Shown here piece by piece: positions 49,760-61,679 of a DNA stretch of 64,000 nucleotides. Position numbers and translations under genes: made by a program. Below the pieces are notes generated by a model that saw only the letters and a program-made list of their open reading frames with translations, did not search any database and was not told where the DNA came from. Within the stretch, counting starts at the first letter, position 1, and each line of letters opens with the position of its first letter. Origin of the DNA: Lonicera japonica (lineage: Eukaryota; Streptophyta; Magnoliopsida; Dipsacales; Caprifoliaceae); assembly GCA_021464415.1 (NCBI GenBank), contig CM038468.1, positions 28,508,969 to 28,572,968 on the forward strand, read 5' to 3'.

Positions 49760-52330
49760 ATGGCTTCACCACCAGATACAAGCAAGACAACAAAGCTAGA
49801 GAGGTACAATAGCTACATCCGGAGAGTTAACAGCACAAAACTACTACAAGCCTCATCAAAGTTGTTATTTAGAGTCACACTTTTGGTTTCTTTGTGCCTA
49901 ATATTTTTCTTTACACTAAACTACCCTCCAATTTCCGAGAATCACAAACACGCCCCCCACACCACTGCCCACTTCCTCTCCTCCGCCTTCTATGGCAGCG
50001 GCGCTGCCTGGGAGAAGAAGGTCCGCCACTCCTCCACCCCACGCCGCCCCGGTGGATTCTCTGTTCTTGTCACCGGGGCTGGCGGGTTTGTCGGGACCCA
50101 TTGTTCCCTCGCTTTGAAAAAGCGAGGGGATGGCGTTCTGGGTCTCGACAACTTTAACTCGTACTATGATCCATCGCTTAAACGCGCCCGCCAAAATCTT
50201 CTGCAAAAACATGAGATCTATGTAGTCGAAGCCGATATAAACGATGCTGTTTTACTTGCCAAGTTGTTCGACATTGTGCCGTTCACTCACGTGCTCCACC
50301 TCGCGGCGCAAGCCGGTGTGAGGTATCAATCTCTTTTATTTTTCCAACTGTAAAATTAGAGCAAAAATTAGCTTACACAATTGCGAGAGCGCGGAATGTG
50401 TTTACTAATTTTTGCTTATCTTAAAATTGTGTACGCTAATTTTTGCTCAAATTCTAATTTTAAAGTTCGGAATTGAGTTATCAAACCTATCCTTAAATTT
50501 ATTTGATTTCCTTATTTATGATTTTTTTTATTTACTGCTTTATTTTAATTTCGTTTTATAAATTAGTTAGAACTGTGGTATAATATATTTCACTAATTTC
50601 AGGTACGCGATGCAGAATCCTCAATCATACGTTAATTCCAACATTGCAGGATTCGTTAATATCCTCGAGATTGCAAAAGCCGCTGATCCACAGCCGTCGA
50701 TTGTGTGGGCATCATCGAGCTCCGTTTACGGTCTGAATACACAGAATCCGTTCTCGGAGTCTCACCGGACCGATCAGCCGGCCAGTCTATACGCCGCAAC
50801 GAAGAAAGCCGGAGAGGAAATTGCCCACACTTATAATCATATTTACGGACTTGCCATCACTGGACTAAGGTATATATTTATGGTTTGATGGTTTTATTTG
50901 TCACTGTTAAATAATTGTAGTACAAGCAAAGTTAAAACCATTAAAGCATTTATTGTTTTTTATTTAGCTGGAGACAGCTATTTTTACTAATAAAAGTAAT
51001 ATAAAAGACTCTATTTAATTTATTTATTTTCTTTTGAATGATTTTGAAATAAAGTCATATATTATTATGACCACAGGAAATTCTATATACAAAGTCAATT
51101 CCACGGTTCATTATTAAGTGGTTTTGAAATAATTTTTAACATGTAAACAAAGATTTTTAAATTTTAATTTATTTGTTTCTATTTATTGTATTTTTAATCT
51201 AAATTTTTAGGGTAGATTTTAATATTTTCCAACTTTTATTACTATTTTTGAGATTTAAAGCAAGAATGAAACAGATATTTTTTATTTACATTAAAATTGG
51301 GTCAATTAGTGTCGGTGAATATACTAAAGAATTCCTTTAATAAGTTTTTAGAGTTATTTTGGACTATTACTACTTACAAATTTAATATTTTTGATTGTCA
51401 TAACTTTATTATTAATTATTCCTCTATTTTGTTTTGTTTTATGTCATATTAACGTATGATGTAAATTAAAGACACATATTAAATATTTATATATACACGT
51501 AAAGAATATTATGGTCTTAGTATCCGCTAGTAGACAAAATTTTCTTATTGTTCTTTCCATTCACGGCAAGAAAAACTAAATTGACACAAAATATATGTAC
51601 AAATTTTTTATATAAATTGATGTGTATGTCGCTATTCCAATGAACTAGTAATACCACATTTTATGTGTTATCTATCTTTTTTTTTCATTTGATTAGCGTC
51701 AATTTCGCACTAGTTCTCACAGTATCTACTTTCGACATGTGTTAACATTTTCTTTTGTTTTTTTCTGCAATTTTCAAATATAATTATTTTAATTATATGA
51801 ACTAATAATTAAATTTTTTCATCAGATTCTTCACAGTGTACGGACCCTGGGGAAGGCCAGACATGGCCTACTTCTTCTTCACAAAAGATATACTCCAAGG
51901 CAAGACTGTAAACATATACCGCACGAGCGACGATAAAGAGGTGGCGCGTGACTTCACCTACATCGATGATATTGTCAAGGGCTGTCTCGGAGCTCTCGAC
52001 ACTGCCGAAAAATCCACCGGCAGCGGGGGCAAGAAGCGTGCCCCCGCGCAACTCCGCATCTACAACCTCGGCAACACGGCCCCGGTTACAGTGGCCAAAT
52101 TGGTAAATATTTTGGAGAGCTTGTTGAATGTCAAAGCAAAGAAGCATGTGATTAGAATGCCCCGAAACGGTGACGTTCCGTATACCCATGCTAACGTGAG
52201 CCTGGCGTACAGGGATTTCGGGTACAAGCCAACTACAGATTTGTCCACTGGGTTGAGAAAGTTCGTCAAGTGGTACGTTAGTTATTACGGTATCCAACCA
52301 AGGGTAAAAAAGGAAAGTAACATCAATTAA
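49760..52330 (+). CDS. GAE: UDP-glucuronate 4-epimerase, three exons
   Basis: Converts UDP-glucuronate to UDP-galacturonate, the sugar donor for pectin, in the Golgi. Exons: 49,760-50,322, 50,603-50,869 and 51,826-52,330 (563+267+505 = 1,335 bp, 444 residues). Introns of 280 and 956 bp have GT...AG ends and join in frame. Domains: cytosolic N-terminus, membrane anchor at about 35-54 (type II protein), NAD-binding GAGGFVG at 106-112 in a short-chain dehydrogenase fold, SSSVYG at about 226-231, catalytic Tyr251 and Lys255 in YAATK, then YGPWGRPDMAYF and the C-terminal nucleotide-sugar part. Length fits the plant family (about 430-460). The ATG follows a CT-rich leader and gives the anchor. No defect seen, so probably functional. 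Which GAE paralogue it is cannot be told here. Confidence 0.95.
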
Positions 52331-53300
52331 TAAATAGTCTGCGTACTGATGATTAAGCATGGTCCTCAGTAGCACCGTATCAAAACAACACATATATTTT
52401 TCCTTTTTTTTAATGTATTTTAATTTTTTCCACTTAAATTATGTTTTTCTTTTTTTTAAATGTATTTGGTTCGATTCAGATCCAGTTCTTCTAAAATGAT
52501 ATAAATTACTTTAAACTAGAGTAATAAATCTAATCCGTTAGTTTAGAATTAAATGACTCGAATTTTGATAAGTAATTTCTGGCTCTTGCGAGTACTTATT
52601 TAGATAGAAATTTCGTTTCAAAATTCAAGTCGTTTTAATTTTAAACCAAAGATTTAGATTTGTTTATTTTCTCTATTTTAAAGTGATTTTTATCAAGATT
52701 TAGACAAGCTAGAAGTGAAGTGAAGTATAGTGTTGTTGTATAGATATAGAATTTTATATATACAACATCATAAAATGATGAGGTGGAGGGAGAAAAGTGT
52801 AGATCTCTGTTAAAATGGGGAGAGATTGTAATAATGTGTGGTTGGGTGTAGATTGAAAGGTTGGAATCTGTCCAAAAATGGGAGCAGATCAGCCGTTGGA
52901 TTATAAATGAAGATTATGTGATTTTATGAAACAAACAATGATGAACTATGATGATGACATCAAGATTCTTGTTATTTATGCCACTTGTTTGTTTATTAAA
53001 TTTTGTGTATTATTTTAATTTTTGTGTTATTGTTTGGTCATGATTAACTGATTAAGTTGGCTTTTGTTAAATAATAAATAAATAAATAAAAATTGTAAAA
53101 GGGAAGAGATGGGATCTACTTTTTGCTTTTGGAGATGCTTCATGATTGATTATGGGTTATGTCGACAAACAGTTATTAAGCAATCAATGTTTTGGGTCAA
53201 AGTTATAATCACTTTTTCATTGGTAATTTTATTTCTTTGTCTACTTATGGAAAGTAAAAAAAATATAATAAAAACTTCTAAAATAGGTCACCCCTTCTAT
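52331..53300. other. GAE 3' flank and intergenic
   Basis: 3' flank with T-rich stretches. Possible polyadenylation words (aataaa-like, 53,070-53,090) are not diagnostic. No further gene seen. Confidence 0.45.
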
Positions 53301-54545
53301 TTAACTTAATTCAGGGGAATTAGAGGTTGTACTATTTAGCTTATTTTCCTTCAATTTAAGCTAGCTTGTGTGCATACTTATTGCCCTCGATTAAATGTGT
53401 TTCTTGTTGGCTTTAATTTCATTCATTAGTTGCTTTCAATCTTAAATTTGGATCCTTTTCGAATGATGCTATCTGTTTTCATCTAAAATCGAGATTCGAG
53501 AGTTGCTCTCTATGTCAACATTTGTGTAGTTCCTAGTTAAGTTTTAGAGTAAACTACGTAAATGGTCCTAAAATTATAGAGCCAATTCCTCTTTAGTCCC
53601 TCAACTTTAAAATATGACCTTTAAACTATTGTCCGAGTTCTACTTTGATACTTTAATCCACTTTGACCCTGTTAAATTTGATGGAAAATGGTTATCTGCA
53701 CCACATAATTTTTGCAACTAACCTAATTTAGGGGAATTAGAGGTAGTACTATTTAGCTTGTTTTCCTTCAATTTAAGCTAGCTTATCTACACATTTATTG
53801 GCCTCGATAAAATGTGTTTCTTGTTGGCTTTAATTTCACTCATTACTTGCTTTCAATCTTAAATTTGGATCATTTTTGAACGATGCTATCTGTTTTCATC
53901 TAAAATCGAGATTCAAGAGTTGCTCTCTATGTCAACATTTATGTACTTCCTAGTTAAGTTTTAAAGTAAACTATGTAAATGGTCCCAAAATTATCGAGCC
54001 AATTCCTCTTTAGTCCCTCAACTTTAAAAAACGTCATTTAACCCTTTAAACTATTGTCCGAGTTCTACTTTGATACTTTAATCCACTTTGACCCTGTTAA
54101 ATTTGATGGAAAATGGTTATCTGCACCACATAATTTTTGCAACTAACCTAATTTAGGGGAATTAGAGGTAGTACTATTTAGCTTGTTTTCCTTCAATTTA
54201 AGCTAGCTTATCTACACATTTATTGGCCTCGATAAAATGTGTTTCTTGTTGGCTTTAATTTCACTCATTACTTGCTTTCAATCTTAAATTTGGATCATTT
54301 TCGAACGATGCTATCTGTTTTCATCTAAAATAGAGATTCAAGAGTTGCTCTCTATGTCAACATTTATGTACTTCCTAGTTAAGTTTTAAAGTAAACTATG
54401 TAAATGGTCCCAAAATTATAGATCCATTTCCTCTTTAGTCCCTCAACTTTAAAAAACATCATTTAACCCTTTAAACTATTGTCCGAGTTCTACTTTAATA
54501 CTTTAATCCACTTTGACCCCGTTAAATGTGATGGAAAATGGTCAT
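53301..54545. repeat. Three tandem copies of a 417-425-bp repeat
   Basis: Copies at about 53,301-53,718, 53,719-54,143 and 54,144-54,545. Each has ggggaattagaggtagtact, tttaagctagctt, then gtaaatggtcc...aattcctctttagtccctcaac, and ccgagttctactttgatact. Copies 2 and 3 are nearly identical, copy 1 is more diverged, so the newest duplication is between 2 and 3. The 'aaatggtcc...tttagtccctcaa' part is a common plant repeat. Confidence 0.85.
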
Positions 54546-54599
54546 TTGTAGCACACATGACCATTTTTAAGAGTACTCTGGTCTAACAGATAACTTTCT

Positions 54600-56006
54600 C
54601 TCTCCACCTAAGAGTAAAAAAGAAAAGGAAAAAAAAGAAAAGGAAAATGCACAAATTAAAACAAATTAAAAACTATCATGCTTTGAGAGGGGAAGGTGTT
54701 AGGCACCCCTCTAGCCCTTTTCGGCTCTCCTCCTCTCTTGTCTTCGCTAAGTGGATTCATGTGCTAGAAGTGTACATAAACAATCATCGTAGATCTTTCT
54801 TTTAATCAAATTAGCATAGGTAGGGTGTTTTGCAAGTGTCGGGGTGTTTGAATGAATATGTTCATGAAAATACGTTAAGTTTGAAAAAATTACAGTTTGG
54901 ACCCTAAAGTTTATAAATTTACCATTTGACGCTTTAACTTTCTGGAAATTGCATTGAAAGGCGTATCTCATGTAAAAATGGTCCTATTTTTTTTTAACAA
55001 TGAATGGTTATTTTCCTCAATAAATGAAATGCAAGTGCGTTTTGAATAAATTGCAATTTGGCATGTAATTTTTTTGAAATTGCAAATATTACCCCAAAAC
55101 TTTAGGAAATTGCATAACAATCCCAGAAATTGCAAAATGATCCTTTTAGTGTGTTTGGGTATTGCCCCAATTTCCTAGAAATTTTGGGGTACGATGTTCC
55201 AAAATTTATAGGCCCTTAAAAGTTTATGGATCTGAATGTTTGTCCTTTTTTGGAGGTCAAACTGCCTAGATTCGATCCAGTCTAACAAGTCGTTGGTGTG
55301 TGAGAATTAAAATAAAATAAGGAGTAAAAAAAAAGGGAGCAGAGGGTATACCTTTCCTTTGATGGTTTGGCCTATTATTATTGTTATTGATGTTTTATTC
55401 CTTGAATTGTATGCTTGTTTGATATTGTCTTGAACTCTTTTGCGGCTTGAATGTTAAGCTTTGATTTGATGTTTAAAGTGAGTTTATGATGGATTTGTGT
55501 TGATATGGGAATTTTGGACATATTTTGGCAACATAACAATGCAATCTTTAAACCCTTAAAATCATACACCCAAGCCTTGTATTTATAAGATGAAAAGGAC
55601 ATTTAAGTTTGAACACCGTGCCCCAAATTCTTGAAAAGTTTGAACCCCACGCCTCAAACTCCAATACTTGATGGGGGTCATTCCCTAACCTTTAGGGTTG
55701 AGATTGCTACTTGTCATTTTGTGTACTTTTAAAGCGGTGAGTTTGAACTGTGGGATCATTGCTTGGGATTTATTGGGGTGCATGCCCTGATTACTAGGGT
55801 TTCGTTCTAGAAGTTCTGGAAATGCTGTAAAATATGTTTATAGATGATGTAATTAAGTTAAATTCATGAAATGTGAAGAATGATGTTTTTTATGCAAATT
55901 TCAAGAGGTTTTGTGAATGGACACCAGATGCATATAAAGTTTGAAACAATGTAAGGCTTAAGCAAACATATTCGTGGAGGTGTGGTCATGGAATATGGTG
56001 TCTACA
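54600..56006 (-). mobile_element. Probable LTR remnant of a Ty3/gypsy element
   Basis: Holds gggaaggtgttaggcaccc (54,690-54,708), the block also found in the three other LTRs of the window; a minus-strand TATAAATA (55,580-55,587); and a right end tgtctaca (55,999-56,006), the complement of the TGTAGACA start of those LTRs. TATA-to-end distance is 419 bp (376 in the gag element). It lacks the TGTCGCGCGACA palindromes, so it is a different family. The left end could not be defined. Confidence 0.5.
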
Positions 56007-56690
56007 TATTGACAACCTCAATATTTTGCAAATGAACATTAGAGTTGACGACATTAACAACTGGCCCATTCCAATCTAAAATGTTATTCGAAACACTAAT
56101 AGATTGAGCTATCGCCATAGTCAACTTTATGGGCTTGCACAAAGTATCTTTAGATTTGAAAATGCCTTTCCAAGTAGTCTAGGTTTCTTTTAAATTTATA
56201 TTTTTTACTTAATAACATCAGTCCATAAAACCCAATGGTTCTTGGTAATCCTCCAACTTGGGCACATAAAGATTATTAGTCTAGTTTTTATGAATTTCCA
56301 AGCCTCCAAAATTATAAGGCATGTAATTTTTTTCCCATTTGAAGAGATAGACTTTTTGTTTGCCCCAATTTGCTTTTTCAAATGCAACATTGATGCATTT
56401 GCCTTCCTATGCACTGAATGATTTAGGATATTCTTTACATTCTTAAGTTGACTCTCTAGCATGATGCGCCAAATTTGTGGATGGTAACATTTAGTCTCAT
56501 CAAATTCTGACACAATCAGAAAGTTTTCTTTGAGCATCTATGATTGTACATACCATCTTATTCGAATTTCTGAATCTAATGAAGTCTTGGGACAAGGTTT
56601 TTTCACATACTAAATTTTCAAGAGCGCTTTGCATCTTGAGCCCGTGTGGGTTGTCCATTAGTAGCATAGTTTGTATCGAAAATTACCTGA
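56007..56690 (-). pseudogene. Unidentified protein-like pseudogene
   Basis: On the minus strand several frames give protein-like segments: LSQDFIRFRNSNKMVCTIID (around 56,570-56,630), FDETKCYHPQIWRIML and SQLKNVKNILNHSVHRKAN (about 56,390-56,500), LFKWEKNYMPYNFGGLEIHK and NLYVPKLEDYQEPLGFMD (56,215-56,345), TWKGIFKSKDTLCKPIKL (about 56,120-56,180). Stops and frame changes separate them. I do not recognise the family. The longest open stretch is 110 residues (56,205-56,537), but it changes quality along its length, as a frameshifted gene would. Confidence 0.35.
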
Positions 56691-57419
56691 TAAGCCAAAG
56701 GTAGGTATTGTCCAGAAAGCTAGGGAATTGGTTCGCGTATACAATAACTGATTGGATTTGTTATTTTATGACACTGCACCTTAATTTACTGTTACGCCTA
56801 AGATGGTGTTATTTACACGTGCTAGCCAAATTCAAGTTAACTTGGGGAGCCCTTGGAGAGTTTAAATTTGTTGGGGATCATCTTGTTAAATGAAAGTTTG
56901 GGTTATGGATTGTTAAATGCATTTAGTTTTCTTTATTTAAAGTTCTTGAGTTTATGAATTTAATGTTAAACGGCTAGATGATTTTGCAGGGGTTAGTGGC
57001 GACGGTACTTGGCTTCTCTTTTTGGTTAATTTCCCTAAATAGGATATGATCGCTATATTGAGTAGATCACTTTCACAAAATTTTATCAAAAAATTCAAAC
57101 CGGAAGTTTTTGTAAATTTTTTTGATATGTTTGTTCATTTTCATCGACTAAAATTTTAAATGATTATTTCAACTACTTCTAAATTGAATATTCATATGAA
57201 ATTTGGTGACGTGGGTCCCATGGTGTTGGTTGTAGTCTCCATTTAGAGTGCTTCATATAATTAACAAACTTTATTCATAGATGGTTTCCTCATTTATCCT
57301 TGTGCATTCATTAATTTTAACCACAATATAAAGTACATCGACTTTTAGGAAAAAAAAAACATGTTTACATATTCTCAATCAATTGAACTCCGTATAATGA
57401 AGAATTTTCTCAAACTTAT
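56691..57419. other. Intergenic, no gene seen
   Basis: AT-rich with no recognised element. The short frame at 56,708-56,893 has no domain. Confidence 0.45.
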
Positions 57420-58456
57420 ACTTCCCACTCTCACAGCACAATATATTATCCTACCTATAAATACACAACGAGTTTATGTATAGTCACGCCATTTATTTCA
57501 AGCTAAAAGAAAAATAAATTTATCGTACTTATCTTACCACCGTGTATCCACAACAAGCTTAACTCAATTATATTGACTTTTAAATTTATTTTTTTGAGAC
57601 ACACACATGATGGTTCAATGTATTTTACATTTTTTGTTTGGTTCCTAAGTTGTTAGGTCTTATAATTTATTTAAGAAGCACTAGTTGGTGACCTAGAATC
57701 TTTGAAGATGACTATACCATAATTAAAAGTTTCACCCCCATATCAAATTAAAAATTGTGAGTTGTGTCTAGTGACTCCAAAGAGTCAACACTTACTTCCT
57801 TCGATATTTTCAACTTTCTATATATGTTCACTTAATTATCATAGAAAGATAGATATATCTGATTATCTGACACAAAAGATTGACATATATAACATAATTA
57901 TTATGATCATGCGTTGAAAAAATATGGGGCCCCTATATAAGACATTTATTTTTATTACAATTATATCAACAAAAAAATAAAAAATAAGTAAAATACTCAA
58001 CAAAAAATTAATTCAATTTTATATTAGTAAAACAATGAGGTTAACGAGACGACGGGTTCGAGGACGAAGTAGATGGCTTTGATACGGACTTATTTTTGTT
58101 ATGCATATGTTCATATGGCAAGTCACAACTAGCCTAATTAGTTACTGTACATGCTTAGACACATGCTGGTATAACATTGTATATCTTTTTGCATATATAT
58201 ACATGCGTTATACTTCTATTTCATATTATCATCATATATATGAGTGACAAAAGGTTTAATTGACACGTGTTAAATGTTTTACCATAATTTATTATTTTAA
58301 GATAAACCCATTTTAGCTAGTCTAAGGTGGGTTAACAATACTCAAAGCCTTAATTGCTGGTGCAATCCCGATAATTAGGATAGGGGTGTTACAAACTTGG
58401 TATGCATAATGGTAAATATATACTTCCCTGTGTGTATATATATGTATTTCACTATG

Positions 58457-58462
<6 letters not shown>

Positions 58463-58489
<27 letters not shown>

Positions 58490-58490
58490 T
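58463..58490. repeat. TA microsatellite
   Basis: (TA)n of about 28 bp, directly before the G-rich stretch. Confidence 0.9.
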
Positions 58491-58582
58491 ACCTAGAGTG
58501 TGTGTTTGAGCGGGTAAAGGGTTGGGGTGGGGTGGTGGTAGGTGTAAGGTTAGGGGTGGGCTGATGGTGATGGTATTGTGGT

Positions 58583-58613
58583 GGGGTTGGGGTACGTTGG
58601 GGTGGTGGTGGGG
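58583..58613 (+). other. G-quadruplex-type motif
   Basis: Four GGGG runs at 58,583, 58,589, 58,599 and 58,610 with loops of 2, 6 and 7 bases satisfy the usual G3+N1-7 rule. The surrounding 58,510-58,622 is G/T-rich on this strand in otherwise AT-rich DNA. Confidence 0.6.
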
Positions 58614-59960
58614 TGGATGGTGGTCATTGAGAGTATTTTTTTTAGAATTCAATGAGAATTGGAATTGAAAAACTTTACTCTCTGTATAGAATTCAATCGT
58701 TGAACTTTATTAGAATTCCAAATTTGAACCTTAATGTAGTATCAAACAATGGAATTCTAAAACCATGTTTCAATTCCAATTCTATAGCATAGAATTATAT
58801 TGACTTTTAAATTTGTTTTTTTGAGACACATACATGATGGTTCAATGCATTTTACATTTTTTATTTGCTACCTAAGTTGTTAGGTCTTGTAATCTAGTTA
58901 AGAAGCACTAGTTGGTGACCTAGAATATTTGAAGATGACCATACCAGAATTAAAAGTTTGACCCCTATATCAACTTAAAAATTGTGAGTTGTGTCTGGCG
59001 ACTCCATAGAGTCAACACTTAATTCCTTCCACATTTTCAACTCTATATATGTTGACTCAATTATCATATATAGGTAAATATATCTGATACAGAAGACTGA
59101 CATATATAATATAATTATTATAATCACGTATAGAAAAAAGATAGGGTCTAGATGACATTTATTTTTATTACAATTATATCAGCAAAAAATAAAAAATAAG
59201 TAAAATACTTTGGAACAGAAATTTAAAAATACTAAAAAAATTTAATTCAATTTTACATTAGTAAAACAACAAGAACAATGAAGAACCAATCAATTTTTTA
59301 ACGCGCCTAATATTTCACCAAAAAAGGGATTAAAATGGAATTAAAACTTGAGAAAAAAACTCTAAATGACTCGCGATCATTATATCACTTCAATCGTCAA
59401 ACAAATTAGAGGTAGAAATTACGTACTTATTTTGCGATTTATTTTTGAAATTCAATAATTAAAATATTAATTTAATTATGTTACTACATTAATAACTCAT
59501 TGTACCGGAACTTTATCAATATATTATCCTATCCATAAATACAAAATTATTCTACCTATGATCCCGCTAATCGTTAAAAGTTACAATAAATATAAATTTA
59601 TCGTACTTATTCTACAAAATGTACAAATTTAACTTAGTCATATATTTGACTTTTAAATTTATTATATTGAGATGCACATATGAATATATGATGGCTCAAT
59701 GCATTTTCCATGTCATGATACATTATTGTTTTCTAGTTAAAAAGCACTAAATATAGAGGTGATCTAGAATTTTTGAAGATGATCATATCACAGAATTAAA
59801 AGTTTGACCCCACCTATCAAATTAAAATTTGTGAGTTGTCTGGTGACTCCAAGAGTCAACACATATTTCCTTCCATATTTTCAACTCTATATATGTTTAC
59901 TCAATAATCAACTCTCATACAGTCATATATGATAGAAAAAAATGGCATACATAGTATAGG

Positions 59961-60298
59961 TCTGGATTAGGTGCATACCAACTAGCCCACATCATTCCTT
60001 ACGGACTTTCCCTTTTGCACTACTTTTGGGATAATTTTTTTTTTTGATGAAATTTGGTAGAGTTCATCTCTATGATGTTTTTGGACATATATATTTCAAT
60101 TTTATAGTTAACCCACTTCCTAGTTGAATATTTTGATGAAATTTGATAGAGAGATCATCAAAATATTCAATCAGAAAGTGGGCCAAAAATCCCGGTTCGT
60201 ATGGAATGGTATGCGTAGTTGGTGCACGCCTGATCTAAACCTTACATAATATAACCATTATGTGATGATAGAATGTGGGGTCAATATGACATTCATCC
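59961..60298. other. Intergenic with a small inverted repeat
   Basis: A foldback around 59,960-60,245 pairs taggtctggattaggtgc (near 59,957) with gcacgcctgatctaaacct (near 60,224), and ttgatgaaatttggtagagttcatc with related words inside. Possibly a decayed MITE of about 290 bp. Confidence 0.45.
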
Positions 60299-60314
60299 TT
60301 ATCAAAATCCTTTT

Positions 60315-60509
60315 TTTTTGGTTTGGGGGCATTGCCTCACGGGGTGTCCGGGCCAGCTTTCGCGCACCTTGACTAATCCCCGCTCACGCGTAGTACCATT
60401 TGCGCTAGCCACAGACTGATTTGCTGTTGCCGAGAATCGACCTGGGGAGCTCCCAGTCGACCCCAGAGCTCAAACCTAGGGTGGTTAGCCACTAGGCCAC
60501 AGCTTGTGG
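60315..60509 (-). mobile_element. SINE with 16-bp target duplication
   Basis: Flanked by the direct repeat ttatcaaaatcctttt (60,299-60,314 and 60,510-60,525). On the minus strand it starts ccacaagctgtggcctagtg, has a pol III A-box match (tggcctagtgg) and a B-box-like ggtttgagctctg, then a body with ggattagtcaaggtgcgcg and agctggcccggac, and a short A-rich tail. Length is about 195 bp. It is a tRNA-derived SINE; the 3' block is shared with the element at 2.77-3.12 kb. Confidence 0.88.
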
Positions 60510-60525
60510 TTATCAAAATCCTTTT

Positions 60526-61679
60526 CAACTGGTAAATGATTGTCCAGTTGATATGTCAATTTTTATGTCACGTCTCAGGTCTTTGAAATCTTACCCGTAA
60601 AAGCATACTTTGCAATACCATGTGTTACTTTATTGCAATCATGGGGAGAAAAAAAACAAAATTCACAATGCACCCTCAAGAGAGAACTTGAATATCATGC
60701 TAGAAAGTATCAATCCCATTCAAACTCTTTTTCGATCATCACAAATGTAGTCAATTGCCTCCTTTACATTGATTTTCTTGAAATTAATGTATCTTAAAAC
60801 TTAGGTGAGTTTGAATCTATCCTCATATTTTTTTTTATCCACCTTAAATTATGTCATCTTTTAACCAAACTTCTCAAAATTGCATTCATCCACTAAGTCA
60901 AATATAAGAGAATTTCAATTCCTAATTTTAATAGACTTCTTTATTTACCTAACCTTTTGTTTGGGAGTTTTAAATTATAAAGAAATGAAGAGCAAATCCA
61001 GAGTTTGGGGAATTTTAAAAGGGAAGAATACGAGAGAAAAGGGACGGAAAGGATAGGGAAAAAGGATCCAAACTTTCTGTCTAAATCATTCTCTCCAAAT
61101 TGAAATGAAATGGAAGGAAGAGAAAGTTAAATTAATTAAATATAGTTTTCCTAACTTTCTTCCCACGAATAAGTAAATATTTCCCCATTTCCCCTGTGAA
61201 AGAGATCATCTCTTGTAGCAACAAAACATAAAAAACAAGTAAAATATTATAGAATTTTTTTTAAAATTTTCGATAATAAATAACTTCAGTTTTCTCAATA
61301 ATATTATTGAATATTAACTCAATAAACTTTTTTAAGTCTATCCTATAACATTATTTTTTTTGATATCCATGAATATTTGGGTCCACACCAATTAACTAAT
61401 CCCTCAATGCCCTGACGCTTATCCACTGGGAGACGTCTGAGTGGACACAAAACTTTTGACACAACTAGAAATCGAACTTAAGATTAGCCAGCTAAACACA
61501 CAATATCCATGGATAACAAGTTATCTTATAACATGTTCTATCTAATGTACCTCAAAATGTGGATAAACTGACAAATGGTTTGAAAATCAAATTAAATTAT
61601 GCTCTTAATTTAGAACTAAAATGAGCATTTTCTTGTATTTCTTTTTTTAAAAAAGGTAAAAAAGTTCTTCCAATTATTT
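60526..61679. other. Intergenic, possible SINE relic
   Basis: AT-rich. A patch at about 61,385-61,480 (aactaatccctcaatgccct, actgggagacgtctgagtgg) looks like a decayed SINE but lacks boxes and target duplication. No gene. Confidence 0.35.

Larger units (their letters stand above)
57420..59960. repeat. Three diverged copies of a duplicated segment
   Basis: Copies at about 57,430-58,040, 58,797-59,275 and 59,515-59,960 share attgacttttaaattt, gatggttcaatg, gaagcacta...gtgacctagaat, tgaagatgac, and gtgactccaaagagtcaaca. They lie in direct orientation. The gap between copies 1 and 2 holds a TA microsatellite and a G-rich patch. No gene recognised. Confidence 0.75.

Noticed and set aside
50323..50353. 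Read-through of GAE exon 1 into the intron (YQSLLFFQL end)
   Set aside because: A good GT donor at 50,323 and in-frame continuation at 50,603 restore the conserved protein.
51809..52393. 194-residue minus-strand open frame
   Set aside because: It is the antisense of GAE exon 3 and lacks any recognised domain; the plus strand has clear family motifs and splice sites.
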